A stretch of DNA of 64,000 nt from Erwinia persicina NBRC 102418 (GTDB lineage Bacteria; Pseudomonadota; Gammaproteobacteria; Enterobacterales; Enterobacteriaceae), in the NCBI RefSeq assembly GCF_001571305.1, contig NZ_BCTN01000009.1, positions 1 to 64,000 on the forward strand, in the 5' to 3' direction. The notes below the pieces were generated by a model, which saw nothing but the letters and a program-made list of their open reading frames with translations, ran no database searches and had not been told where the DNA came from. Below are positions 28,412-36,947 of the stretch, piece after piece; the stretch's first letter is position 1, and every line of letters starts with the position of its first letter. Made by a program: the position numbers and the translations under genes.

Positions 28412-31400
28412 TCAGTGATGATGGGTATCAACAGGATGGCTGTGTTCCAGCTCCTCTTTGTTCTTACTGAAGCGGCGGCGTACCACCACAAAGAACACAG
28501 GAACAAAGAAGATAGCCAGTACGGTTGCCGTCACCATACCGCCCATGACGCCAGTACCGACGGCGTTCTGAGCACCGGAACCGGCACCGCTACTGATTGC
28601 CAGCGGCAGAACACCGAGGATAAAGGCCAGAGAGGTCATCAGAATCGGACGTAAACGCATACGTACCGCATCCAGGGTAGCCTCAACCAGTCCTTTCCCT
28701 TCTTTTTCCATCAGGTCTTTAGCAAACTCGACGATCAGGATGGCGTTCTTCGCGGATAACCCTATGGTTGTCAGCAGTCCCACGACGAAGTAAACGTCAT
28801 TGCTCAGTCCGCGCAGGGTGGTGAAGATCAGCGCACCGACCACACCCAACGGAACCACCAGCATAACCGAGAACGGAATCGACCAGCTTTCGTACAGTGC
28901 AGCCAGACACAGGAACACGACAATCAGCGAGATGGCATACAGTGCCGGAGCCTGATTACCCGACAAACGTTCCTGATACGACATCCCCGTCCAGTCATAA
29001 CCAATACCGGTAGGTAGCTTCGAGGCCAGATCCTGCATCAGATCCATCGCTTCACCGGAGCTTTTACCCGGAGCCGGTTGTCCTAACAGCTCCATTGACG
29101 GCAGGCCGTTATAACGTTCCAGACGTGGCGAACCGTACACCCAGTTGGCAGACGCGAAGGCATCAAAAGAGACCATCTCGCCACTGGAAGAGCGCACATA
29201 CCAGTTACCGATATCGCCAGGCAGCATACGGTAAGGTGCATCACCCATCACGTACACTTTCTTCACACGGCCACGGTCAATGAAGTCATTGACGTAGGAG
29301 CCGCCCCAGGCCGCTGCCAGCGTGGTGTTGATATCAGACAGCGATACCCCCAGCGCCTGCGCTTTTTCCTGATCGATATTCAGTTTAAACTGAGGAGTAT
29401 CTTCCAGACCGTTAGGGCGAACACCGACCAGCACGTCCGGATGTTGAGCAATCATACCCAGCAGCTGGTTACGCGCGGCAGTCAGTTGTTCATGGCCAAG
29501 GCCACCCTGATCGATCAGCTGGAAGTCGAAGCCGGTAGCCTGACCCAGTTCGACAATCGCTGGCAGGTTGAACGGGATGACCATCGCATCTTTAATCGCT
29601 GACAGTGCACCCATTGCCCGCCCGGCAATTGCCGGAACCTTATTATCCGCACCCGGACGTTCATCCCACGGCTTCAGGCTGACGAAGGCAAGACCGGTGT
29701 TCTGACCACGACCGGCAAAACCAAAGCCGTTAACTGTAAACACGGAGTTCACAGTGGCTTTTTCTTTTGTCAGATAGTAATCGGTCACCTGATCCAGCAC
29801 CTTTTGAGTACGTTCCTGAGTGGCACCGGCAGGAAGCTGGGCCATGGTCAGGAACACACCCTGATCTTCTTCCGGCAGGAAGGAGGTCGGCAGGCGCAGG
29901 AACAGGAAGGCCATGCCCACGACAATCAGCAGGTAAATCACCAGGTAACGACCCGTACTGCGCACGATGTGGCCTACGCTGTCGGTGTAGTGATTGGTGC
30001 TCTTGTCAAACAGGCGGTTGAACCAGCCAAAGAAACCGGTTGTTTTACCGTGATCGCCTTTCGCAATCGGTTTCAGCATCGTGGCACACAGTGCCGGGGT
30101 CAGGATCAACGCAACCACCACTGACAGCACCATTGCCGAGACAATGGTAATCGAGAACTGACGATAGATAACGCCGGTTGAACCCCCGAAGAAGGCCATC
30201 GGAATAAATACTGCCGACAGAACCAGAGCAATCCCCACCAGGGCGCCCTGAATCTGATCCATCGATTTACGGGTGGCTTCCTTCGGCGGCAGGCCCTCTT
30301 CGGCCATCACACGCTCGACGTTTTCCACTACCACGATGGCGTCATCCACCAACAGGCCGATGGCCAGCACCATCCCGAACATCGTCAGCGTGTTTATCGA
30401 ATACCCGAAGGCGCTGATAATAGCAAAGGTCCCCAGCAATACCACCGGAACGGCAATCGTCGGGATCAGCGTTGCGCGGAAGTTTTGCAGGAACAGATAC
30501 ATCACCAGGAATACCAGTACGATGGCTTCCACCAGCGTTTTCACCACTTCGTTAATGGAAATTTTAACGAATGGTGTGGTGTCATACGGATAAACCACTT
30601 TCATCCCGGAAGGGAAGAATGGTTGCAGCTTGGTTAATTCAGCTTTTACTGCGGCCGCCGTGTCCAGCGCGTTAGCGCCGGTAGCCAGTTTGATCCCCAG
30701 ACCGGAGGCCGGTTGTCCGTTATAACGGGCGATGATCTCGTAGTTTTCACCGCCCAGCTCAATATGTGCCACGTCGCTCAAACGAACGCGTGACCCATCG
30801 CTGTTAACCTTCAGCAGGATCTTGCCGAACTCCTCAGCCGAGGTCAGACGAGTCTGCGCAATAATCGAGGCATTAAGCTGTTGGCCCTGCACCGGTGGTG
30901 AGCCACCGAGCTGACCCGCTGCAACCTGGGCGTTCTGAGTATTAATGGCGCTGATAACATCAACAGGCGTCAGCGAGTAGTTGTTAAGCTTATGAGGATC
31001 CATCCAGATACGCATGGCGTACTGCGCACCGAACAGCTGGGTGTCACCGACGCCGGATACTCGACTGATAGGGTCTTTAATGTTCGACCCGACATAGTCG
31101 GAGAGATCGTTCTGCGTCATGGTGCCGTTGTCATTAATGAAGCCGGCGACCATCAGGAAGCTACTGGAGGATTTTTGAACTTTAATCCCCTGTTGTTGCA
31201 CTTCCTGAGGCAGCAGCGGCATCGCCAGTTGCAGTTTGTTCTGCACCTGCACCTGGGCGATGTCAGCATCCGTACCCGACTCAAATGTCAGAGTCAGCTG
31301 CAGCGTCCCGGAGGAGTCGCTGCTTGAACCCATGTACATCAGGCCGTCGATGCCGTTCATATTTTGTTCGATAACCTGCGTGACGGAGTCCTGCAGCGTT

Positions 31401-31564
31401 TTCGCATCAGCACCTGGGTAGGTTGCTGTGATCTCAATGGCCGTTGGAGCAACGTTAGGATATTGCTCGATCGGCAGTTTAAGAATCGACAGCGCACCCG
31501 CCAACATAATGATGATGGCGATTACCCAGGCAAAGATGGGGCGATCGATAAAAAACTTAGCCAT
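28412..31564 (-). CDS. acrB: Multidrug efflux RND transporter permease AcrB
   Basis: The protein has 1050 residues, one more than E. coli AcrB. It begins [20 protein letters not shown] and ends in a His-rich tail (HPVDTHHH). Twelve membrane helices and two large periplasmic loops follow the family plan. The proton-relay Asp pair is in [17 protein letters not shown] (about 407-408), and the relay Lys is in [16 protein letters not shown] (about 940). It forms the tripartite pump with AcrA and TolC and exports many drugs, bile salts and dyes. It lies 16 bases after acrA. Confidence 0.98.
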   Translation of the reverse strand: MAKFFIDRPIFAWVIAIIIMLAGALSILKLPIEQYPNVAPTAIEITATYPGADAKTLQDSVTQVIEQNMNGIDGLMYMGSSSDSSGTLQLTLTFESGTDADIAQVQVQNKLQLAMPLLPQEVQQQGIKVQKSSSSFLMVAGFINDNGTMTQNDLSDYVGSNIKDPISRVSGVGDTQLFGAQYAMRIWMDPHKLNNYSLTPVDVISAINTQNAQVAAGQLGGSPPVQGQQLNASIIAQTRLTSAEEFGKILLKVNSDGSRVRLSDVAHIELGGENYEIIARYNGQPASGLGIKLATGANALDTAAAVKAELTKLQPFFPSGMKVVYPYDTTPFVKISINEVVKTLVEAIVLVFLVMYLFLQNFRATLIPTIAVPVVLLGTFAIISAFGYSINTLTMFGMVLAIGLLVDDAIVVVENVERVMAEEGLPPKEATRKSMDQIQGALVGIALVLSAVFIPMAFFGGSTGVIYRQFSITIVSAMVLSVVVALILTPALCATMLKPIAKGDHGKTTGFFGWFNRLFDKSTNHYTDSVGHIVRSTGRYLVIYLLIVVGMAFLFLRLPTSFLPEEDQGVFLTMAQLPAGATQERTQKVLDQVTDYYLTKEKATVNSVFTVNGFGFAGRGQNTGLAFVSLKPWDERPGADNKVPAIAGRAMGALSAIKDAMVIPFNLPAIVELGQATGFDFQLIDQGGLGHEQLTAARNQLLGMIAQHPDVLVGVRPNGLEDTPQFKLNIDQEKAQALGVSLSDINTTLAAAWGGSYVNDFIDRGRVKKVYVMGDAPYRMLPGDIGNWYVRSSSGEMVSFDAFASANWVYGSPRLERYNGLPSMELLGQPAPGKSSGEAMDLMQDLASKLPTGIGYDWTGMSYQERLSGNQAPALYAISLIVVFLCLAALYESWSIPFSVMLVVPLGVVGALIFTTLRGLSNDVYFVVGLLTTIGLSAKNAILIVEFAKDLMEKEGKGLVEATLDAVRMRLRPILMTSLAFILGVLPLAISSGAGSGAQNAVGTGVMGGMVTATVLAIFFVPVFFVVVRRRFSKNKEELEHSHPVDTHHH

Positions 31565-31580
31565 GTCTCAGTGGCTCCTG

Positions 31581-32780
31581 TTAAGACTTCGGTTGTTCAG
31601 ACTTCGCCTGAGACTCGGTACCTGCTTTGGCGCTGTCATCGCTGACTTCCTGAGGCGTTACCGCTGCACCAGGTTTCACGCGTTGCAGACCGGTCACAAT
31701 CACACGGTCGCCATCTTTAAGACCTTCCGTTACCAGCCACTTATCACCGAATGCCTGATCGGCTTTCAGCGTGCGGACTTCAACCTTGTTATCCGCACCC
31801 ACGACCATAGCGGTCGCCTGACCGGTTGGCGTACGGGTGACACCCTGCTGAGGAACCAGCAGTGCATTCGGATTGGTACCTTCATCGAGTCGGGCACGCA
31901 CGAACATGCCAGGCAGGAGGCTGTGGTCCGGGTTAGGGAACACGGCACGCAGTGTGATGGAACCCGTGGTTTCATCCACGGTGACATCAGAGAGTTCTAA
32001 TGTTCCGCTCTGGGCGTATTCGCTACCATTCTGCATCAGGAGCTTAACTTGTGCTTTACCGTCAGTTTGCTGAAGCTTGCCGGCATTCAGCTCATTACGC
32101 AGGCGCATAAAGTCTTCGCTGGACTGAGTCACATCGACGTAGATCGGGTCCAGTTGCTGTACGGTTGCCAGGGCAGTGGTTTGCCCACTGGCCACTAACG
32201 CGCCTTCCGTCACCGAGGATTTACCAATGCGTCCGCTGATAGGCGAGGTCACGCGGGTATAGGCGAGGTTGATGCGTGCCGTTTCTACTGCGGCCTGAGC
32301 AACCTGGACGGCTGCCGCGGTCTGACCCTGGGTAGACATGGCGGTGTCATAATCCTGCTGGCTGATGTACTTGGTGCCCAGCAGGGGCTTGTAGCGCTTA
32401 ACGGTTAATGCAGCGATTTGCGCATTCGCCTGTGCCTGCGCCAGATCACCTTTCGCACTGTTATAGGATGCCTGATAGGTCGCCGGGTCGATCTGATACA
32501 AGGATTCGCCCGCCTTAATATCACTTCCTTCAACAAAGTTGCGTTTCAGAATAATGCCTGAGACCTGTGGGCGAACTTCTGCAATTCGGAACGATGAGGT
32601 ACGACCTGGCAGGTCGGTAGTAATTTTAAGTGGGGCGCTTTTCAACGTTTTGATGCCCACTTCAGGTGCCTGTTGCTGCCCGGCCTGCTGCGAATCTTTG
32701 TTGTCACATCCCGCTAGCACTAAGCTTCCTGAAAGCATCAGAACGGCCGCCAGAGGCGTTAACCCTCTGTTTTTGTTCAT
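31581..32780 (-). CDS. acrA: Multidrug efflux periplasmic adaptor AcrA
   Basis: The protein has 399 residues. The lipoprotein signal ends LAGC with acylated Cys25. Biotinyl-lipoyl halves (GRTSSFRIAEVRPQVSGII and VTSPISGRIGKSSVTEG) flank an alpha-helical hairpin, followed by beta-barrel and membrane-proximal domains. It links AcrB to TolC across the periplasm. It is the first gene of acrAB, divergent from acrR, with the AcrR operator between them. Confidence 0.98.
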   Translation of the reverse strand: MNKNRGLTPLAAVLMLSGSLVLAGCDNKDSQQAGQQQAPEVGIKTLKSAPLKITTDLPGRTSSFRIAEVRPQVSGIILKRNFVEGSDIKAGESLYQIDPATYQASYNSAKGDLAQAQANAQIAALTVKRYKPLLGTKYISQQDYDTAMSTQGQTAAAVQVAQAAVETARINLAYTRVTSPISGRIGKSSVTEGALVASGQTTALATVQQLDPIYVDVTQSSEDFMRLRNELNAGKLQQTDGKAQVKLLMQNGSEYAQSGTLELSDVTVDETTGSITLRAVFPNPDHSLLPGMFVRARLDEGTNPNALLVPQQGVTRTPTGQATAMVVGADNKVEVRTLKADQAFGDKWLVTEGLKDGDRVIVTGLQRVKPGAAVTPQEVSDDSAKAGTESQAKSEQPKS

Positions 32781-32869
32781 AAATAAACCTCGAGTGTCCG
32801 ATATCGATTGTTCAATGGATCACAAACCCATAAACCCATTGCTGCGTTTAAATTATGGTCGTGCTATGG

Positions 32870-32893
32870 TACATACATTCGGAAATGTATGTA
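32870..32893. promoter_or_regulatory. AcrR operator between acrA and acrR
   Basis: A perfect 24-base inverted repeat: TACATACATT, four bases, AATGTATGTA. It matches the E. coli AcrR site, differing only within the central bases. It lies 28 bases before the acrR start and about 90 before acrA. Confidence 0.93.
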
Positions 32894-32921
32894 AGTCTAA
32901 CCCTTTGTAAATAACACCCTC

Positions 32922-33560
32922 ATGGCACGAAATACCAAACAACAGGCGCAGGCAACGCGCAATCACATCATCGATGCAGCTATCGAGCGATTTTCTGAAT
33001 ATGGCGTTTCTAAAACGTCACTGGCTGATATTGCCTCAAGTGCTGGCGTGACGCGGGGTGCAATCTACTGGCATTTCAAAAATAAAACCGATTTACTCAA
33101 TGAAATTTGGGCGCAGTCCGAATCCGGAATGGCGGACCTGGAGCTTGAGTATCAATCAAAATATCCTTCTGATCCACTTTCTGTGATGCGTGCTATGGTG
33201 CTGTATGTCCTTGACGCGACAGCCAGGGATCCAAGAAGACGTGCACTTATGGAAATTATTTACCACAAATGTGAGTTTGTTGGTGAAATGACCACCTTAC
33301 AGCTGATGCAACAAAATCTCTATCTCGAATGTTACGAAAAGATAGAAGAAGTGCTGGCTCAGTGTATTGATGCAAAACAACTCCCCGAAAATCTGGACAC
33401 GCGACGCGCGGCTATTGTGATGCGCGGTTATATCAGTGGCATCATGGAAAACTGGTTATTTATGCCAGAAAGCTTTGATCTGGCCGCTGATGCGCCACAG
33501 CTGGTGACGACCCTGATTGAGATGCTGGCTTTCTGTCCGACGCTGCGTAAACCGTCTTAA
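32922..33560 (+). CDS. acrR: TetR-family repressor of acrAB, AcrR
   Basis: The protein has 212 residues. The N-terminal TetR helix-turn-helix ([27 protein letters not shown], about 33-59) is followed by a helical ligand-binding domain that accepts many drugs. It represses acrAB and itself through the operator just upstream. In E. coli mscK follows acrR; here ybaM is convergent 8 bases downstream and mscK is absent from this locus. Confidence 0.97.
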   Translation: MARNTKQQAQATRNHIIDAAIERFSEYGVSKTSLADIASSAGVTRGAIYWHFKNKTDLLNEIWAQSESGMADLELEYQSKYPSDPLSVMRAMVLYVLDATARDPRRRALMEIIYHKCEFVGEMTTLQLMQQNLYLECYEKIEEVLAQCIDAKQLPENLDTRRAAIVMRGYISGIMENWLFMPESFDLAADAPQLVTTLIEMLAFCPTLRKPS

Positions 33561-33568
33561 CGTCGCAC

Positions 33569-33718
33569 TCAGGACGGTGTCTCCACTTTCTTTTCGAAAT
33601 CCCGCTGTACGATCGCCAGCGCCGCCAGCACGGTTTCTGGTGCAATCTGATGTTCTTCCAACAGCATAATTAAGTCGACGGCAAGCTTCACTTCTTCCGG
33701 CGCGGTTTCCAGCGACAT
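33569..33718 (-). CDS. ybaM: Small conserved protein YbaM
   Basis: The protein has 49 residues ([49 protein letters not shown]). It is the homologue of the 53-residue E. coli YbaM (DUF2496-type). It is probably a short helical hairpin; the function is unknown. It lies between acrR and priC as in E. coli apart from the loss of mscK. Confidence 0.9.
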   Translation of the reverse strand: MSLETAPEEVKLAVDLIMLLEEHQIAPETVLAALAIVQRDFEKKVETPS

Positions 33719-33754
33719 AAACGCTCCTGTATTTTTCCAGCACGCAATGCGTGG

Positions 33755-34000
33755 TCAGATTCGTAAAATTTTGATTACCGCGATCATTATCAGCGCACCT
33801 GCCAGTGCAATCAGCAGGGCGCGGGGATCAAGCGTGGACAGCGTACCGTAATTGATATAGGTACTGATATAGCCGCCAATCAGCGCACCCACAGCGGCCA
33901 GCACCAGTGTTGGCACGCCACCGCCCGGACGGCCAGGGAAGAAATAGCGGAAGACAAAGCCCACCATTAAACCGATAACCAGCCAGGAGATCAGGCCCAT
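33755..34000 (-). CDS. GlsB/YeaQ/YmgE-family small membrane protein
   Basis: The protein has 81 residues with three hydrophobic helices and the family motif FPGRPGGGVPTLVLAAVGALIGGY between helices one and two. Members are called transglycosylase-associated proteins and are often stress-induced; the function is unknown. It is an insertion relative to E. coli between ybaM and priC, on the same strand as both. Confidence 0.88.
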   Translation of the reverse strand: MGLISWLVIGLMVGFVFRYFFPGRPGGGVPTLVLAAVGALIGGYISTYINYGTLSTLDPRALLIALAGALIMIAVIKILRI

Positions 34001-34069
34001 CGCATTGCTCCACTGAAAAAAGGGATGATAAGAGTATAGCCCCTCCGTCCGGCATAAGGGCAGCAGGGA

Positions 34070-34606
34070 CTAGCCCTGGCGCTCACGATTTTCGATGCCG
34101 CGCTCAATCCGTTTTAGTGCCTGCAGACAGCGCTGCAATCTGCCTTCAAGCGCGGCGATTTCTCTCTGCAATTGCTGCTGCTGAGCCAGGGTCTCCTGTG
34201 CTGACAGCAGGCTCTCACGGTCGCCGATCATCGCGCGTAAGCGCCGTTCGAAATCCTGATGCTCGGCCAGTTTTTCGTACAAATTTTCTTTCACCGGCAT
34301 GGTGCGGGGTTCATTGTTGCGCAGCTTTTGCGTCGCCAGCTCGCGCTGCAGCGCACTCATTTGCAATACCACGCGCTCGGCCATCCACGCCACGCGCTCG
34401 GTACGATTATCCTTCACGCTTTGCTTAAGCTGCTCAAATGTCTGACGCACTTCCAGCAGGTAATCACCGAGTCGGGTGGTATGGCAATGAAACAGCTGCC
34501 TGTCGAAGCGCGCCTGTGCGGTTCGCTTGTTGGCATGGGGCTCCACGGCCTGCGCAAGCTGTTCCAGCTGGATATCGAGTTGTTGCAATAAACCTGCGCT
34601 TTTCAT
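34070..34606 (-). CDS. priC: Primosomal replication protein PriC (N'')
   Basis: The protein has 178 residues from the ATG at 34606, which has GGGAG seven bases upstream; the frame is open 72 bases further up but without conservation. It is all-helical, with the conserved QARFDRQLFHCHTTRL and EHQDFERRLRAMI segments and a coiled-coil C-terminus. PriC binds SSB and loads DnaB at stalled forks in the PriA-independent restart path. It is divergent from ybaN. Confidence 0.92.
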   Translation of the reverse strand: MKSAGLLQQLDIQLEQLAQAVEPHANKRTAQARFDRQLFHCHTTRLGDYLLEVRQTFEQLKQSVKDNRTERVAWMAERVVLQMSALQRELATQKLRNNEPRTMPVKENLYEKLAEHQDFERRLRAMIGDRESLLSAQETLAQQQQLQREIAALEGRLQRCLQALKRIERGIENRERQG

Positions 34607-34672
34607 CTTGTTCTCCCGGGCAGAAATGCGCGCTATGATACCCTGATTCTGAGGCATTTTACCGGGCGAGCC

Positions 34673-35050
34673 ATGCAACGTTACATACTTATTGTTTTAG
34701 GCTGGATTGCCGTGGTGCTGGCCACACTGGGCGTGGTGCTGCCGCTACTGCCCACGACGCCCTTTCTCTTGCTGGCTGCCTGGTGTTTTGCCCGTTCGTC
34801 GCCGCGCTTTCACCACTGGCTGCTGCATCGTTCCATCTTCGGACGCTATCTGCGTCACTGGCAGCAGCACCGGGCAATGCCGCCAGGGGCGAAGGGCAGG
34901 GCGATCCTGTTTATTCTTGTGACATTTGCGTTTTCGCTGTGGATGGTCAAGATCCTTTGGGTACGCCTGCTGCTGCTGGTCATCCTCGGCTGCCTGCTGA
35001 TCTTTATGATCCGTTTGCCGGTGGTTGATGAAGGGCAAGAAAAACCGTGA
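34673..35050 (+). CDS. ybaN: Inner-membrane protein YbaN (DUF454)
   Basis: The protein has 125 residues. The first helix (ILIVLGWIAVVLATLGVVLPLLPTTPFLLLAAW) contains the DUF454 motif LPTTPFLLLAAWCFARSS, and two further C-terminal helices follow. The function is unknown. The position upstream of apt is conserved in E. coli. Confidence 0.92.
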   Translation: MQRYILIVLGWIAVVLATLGVVLPLLPTTPFLLLAAWCFARSSPRFHHWLLHRSIFGRYLRHWQQHRAMPPGAKGRAILFILVTFAFSLWMVKILWVRLLLLVILGCLLIFMIRLPVVDEGQEKP

Positions 35051-35206
35051 TTTTGCTAAACGCGGTTGCAATTGTCCGGCGCTTTGCATAGATTTGGTCG
35101 TTTTCGTGCGCGGCTTCCCCTCAACGTCTGAATTTCACCCGGTAATATGGCCGTCGCGTGAAATGAAGCTGCGCGAGTCAGATTTGTATTTACCAGGCAT
35201 AACATT

Positions 35207-35758
35207 ATGACCGCGACTGCGCAGCAGCTTGAATTGATTAAAAACAGTATCAAAAGCATCCCGGATTATCCTAAACCGGGCATTCTCTTTCGTGATGTCA
35301 CCAGCCTGCTGGAAGATCCGAAGGCGTTTGCACTGAGCATTGAACTGTTGGTTGAACGCTATCGTGACGCTGGCATCACCAAAGTGGTGGGCACCGAAGC
35401 GCGTGGTTTCCTGTTTGGTGCACCCGTGGCACTTGGGCTGGGTGTGGGGTTTGTTCCGGTACGTAAACCGGGCAAGCTGCCGCGTAAAACCTTTGCGGAA
35501 ACCTACGAGCTGGAGTACGGCACCGATACGCTGGAACTGCACTGTGATGCGATTCAGCCCGGCGACGTGGTGCTGGTGATCGATGACCTGCTGGCCACGG
35601 GCGGGACCATCGAAGCTACCGTGAAACTGATCCGCCGTGCGGGTGGCAGTGTTCAACATGCCGCTTTCATCATTAACCTGTACGATCTGACGGGTGAATC
35701 TCGCCTGGAAGCGCTGGGTATCGAAAGTTACAGCCTGGTGAACTTCCCCGGTCACTAA
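35207..35758 (+). CDS. apt: Adenine phosphoribosyltransferase
   Basis: The protein has 183 residues, equal to E. coli Apt. The PRPP-binding motif [13 protein letters not shown] is at residues 122-134, and the flexible catalytic loop contains [15 protein letters not shown]. It salvages adenine to AMP using PRPP in the cytoplasm. In E. coli dnaX follows directly; here a 1.2-kb insertion with an Ail/Lom-type gene separates them. Confidence 0.98.
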   Translation: MTATAQQLELIKNSIKSIPDYPKPGILFRDVTSLLEDPKAFALSIELLVERYRDAGITKVVGTEARGFLFGAPVALGLGVGFVPVRKPGKLPRKTFAETYELEYGTDTLELHCDAIQPGDVVLVIDDLLATGGTIEATVKLIRRAGGSVQHAAFIINLYDLTGESRLEALGIESYSLVNFPGH

Positions 35759-35765
35759 GGTTTTG

Positions 35766-35785
35766 GGGGCAGACCGATCTGCCCC
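35766..35785 (+). terminator. Hairpin after apt, possible terminator
   Basis: GGGGCAGA (35766-35773), CCGA loop, TCTGCCCC (35778-35785). There is no clean T run (TGCCATTATTTC follows), so termination would be weak. Confidence 0.45.
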
Positions 35786-35937
35786 TGCCATTATTTCACC
35801 CTTCCTCCCTCTACTGCCTAAAATGCCTTCCTTCACGCTTCGGCACAAAAAGCAGCGATGTCTCTATCCCTCTCATTAAACTGACCCGTTAAATACCGTC
35901 ATGCAGCACACTGAAATAGCGATTAAGGACAATCGGG

Positions 35938-36540
35938 ATGAAGACAGTCGCCACTACATTGATTGCATTTTCCCTGATAGCAGGGAGCAAAGCGGCGCTC
36001 GCAGACCAGAGTAGCTTGCCCCCTGATTATCACTATCAGGCCGGGAGTGACAGCGGAAAGCACACTTTTACCCTGGGTTATGCGCAAAGCCACGTGAAGC
36101 GTTTTAAAGATATGAAAGGGTTCAATTTTAAATATCACTATGAAATTCCTGAACTTCCTCTCAGTGCTGTGGCATCGCTGACATGGATGAACACGCGGGG
36201 AAGTCAGTCTCAGCATTTTGATGAGACAGCGGAGGAAGATCATCATCGTGTACGTTACTATTCCCTTATGGTGGGGCCGGCATATCGCGTAGCCACATGG
36301 GCCAGTATCTATTTACTGGCAGGGGCAGGTTGGGAGAGCAGTTCTAACAAAAACGAATATTATTCTCCTTCAGGCGATCGTTCCGGCCACTATAAAGTGT
36401 TCGATGCGCGTTTTGCGTGGGGCACAGGGATGCAGTTCAACCTGATTGATAATGTTGTGCTGGATGTCGGTTATCAGGCCGGACACGTGCAGAAAACATC
36501 CAGTAATGGCTTTACTGTCGGGGTAGGGTATCAGTTTTGA
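35938..36540 (+). CDS. Ail/Lom/OmpX-family outer-membrane beta-barrel protein
   Basis: The protein has 200 residues. The signal peptide is residues 1-22 (ends AALA). Eight alternating strands end in the aromatic closing strand GFTVGVGYQF, with periodic GYAQS, YSLMVGPAYRV and DVGYQAG segments of the Ail/Lom family. Such barrels act in serum resistance, adhesion or invasion, and Lom is phage-encoded. GGACAAT precedes the ATG at 35938. It is absent from this position in E. coli, so it was probably acquired. Confidence 0.88.
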   Translation: MKTVATTLIAFSLIAGSKAALADQSSLPPDYHYQAGSDSGKHTFTLGYAQSHVKRFKDMKGFNFKYHYEIPELPLSAVASLTWMNTRGSQSQHFDETAEEDHHRVRYYSLMVGPAYRVATWASIYLLAGAGWESSSNKNEYYSPSGDRSGHYKVFDARFAWGTGMQFNLIDNVVLDVGYQAGHVQKTSSNGFTVGVGYQF

Positions 36541-36706
36541 TTTTCGGACCACGACTCCCCGTTGCACCCTGAGCGCTGCCTCTGCCGACGGAGCCCTTTG
36601 TACCCTTTTCTCCATCACGACCGCCCGCCCCTGGCCCCAGAGATGATGTGTTTACTCCCTGTTTTATCGTTTGAATTTCACGTAAACCGGGTAAAGACGT
36701 CGGCAA
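36512..36706 (-). pseudogene. Collagen-like Gly-X-Y fragment, probable tail-fibre or adhesin remnant
   Basis: On the minus strand the frame 36706-36512 encodes ten Gly-X-Y triplets, nine with Gly in register (GAGGRDGEKGTKGSVG, then RGSAQGATGSRGPK). All four Gly codons are used, so this is not a simple DNA repeat. The frame lacks an ATG, has no visible ribosome site and ends inside the antisense of the Ail/Lom gene. Collagen-like stretches are typical of phage tail fibres and some adhesins. The rest of the 407-base gap (36541-36947) holds only the dnaX leader. Confidence 0.5.
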
Positions 36707-36947
36707 AAAGGAGGGCGGGGTAGGGTGCTGATTTTTTGCTCTTATAAAAGAAAAAGGGATGAACCCGGTCGGGAAAATAATGCATGCTTCAGCATGGCGG
36801 TAAGAAGGCCTTCTGTTATAGTACCCTTCCTAAATCTGCTTAACTGCCGTTGATACGGTTGATTTTGCCGATACTCGTCAACAGGCTAAACTGCGGTTTC
36901 TCACTGTTTAGGTTAATAAGCTATTAAAAAACAATGATGAAGTCTTA

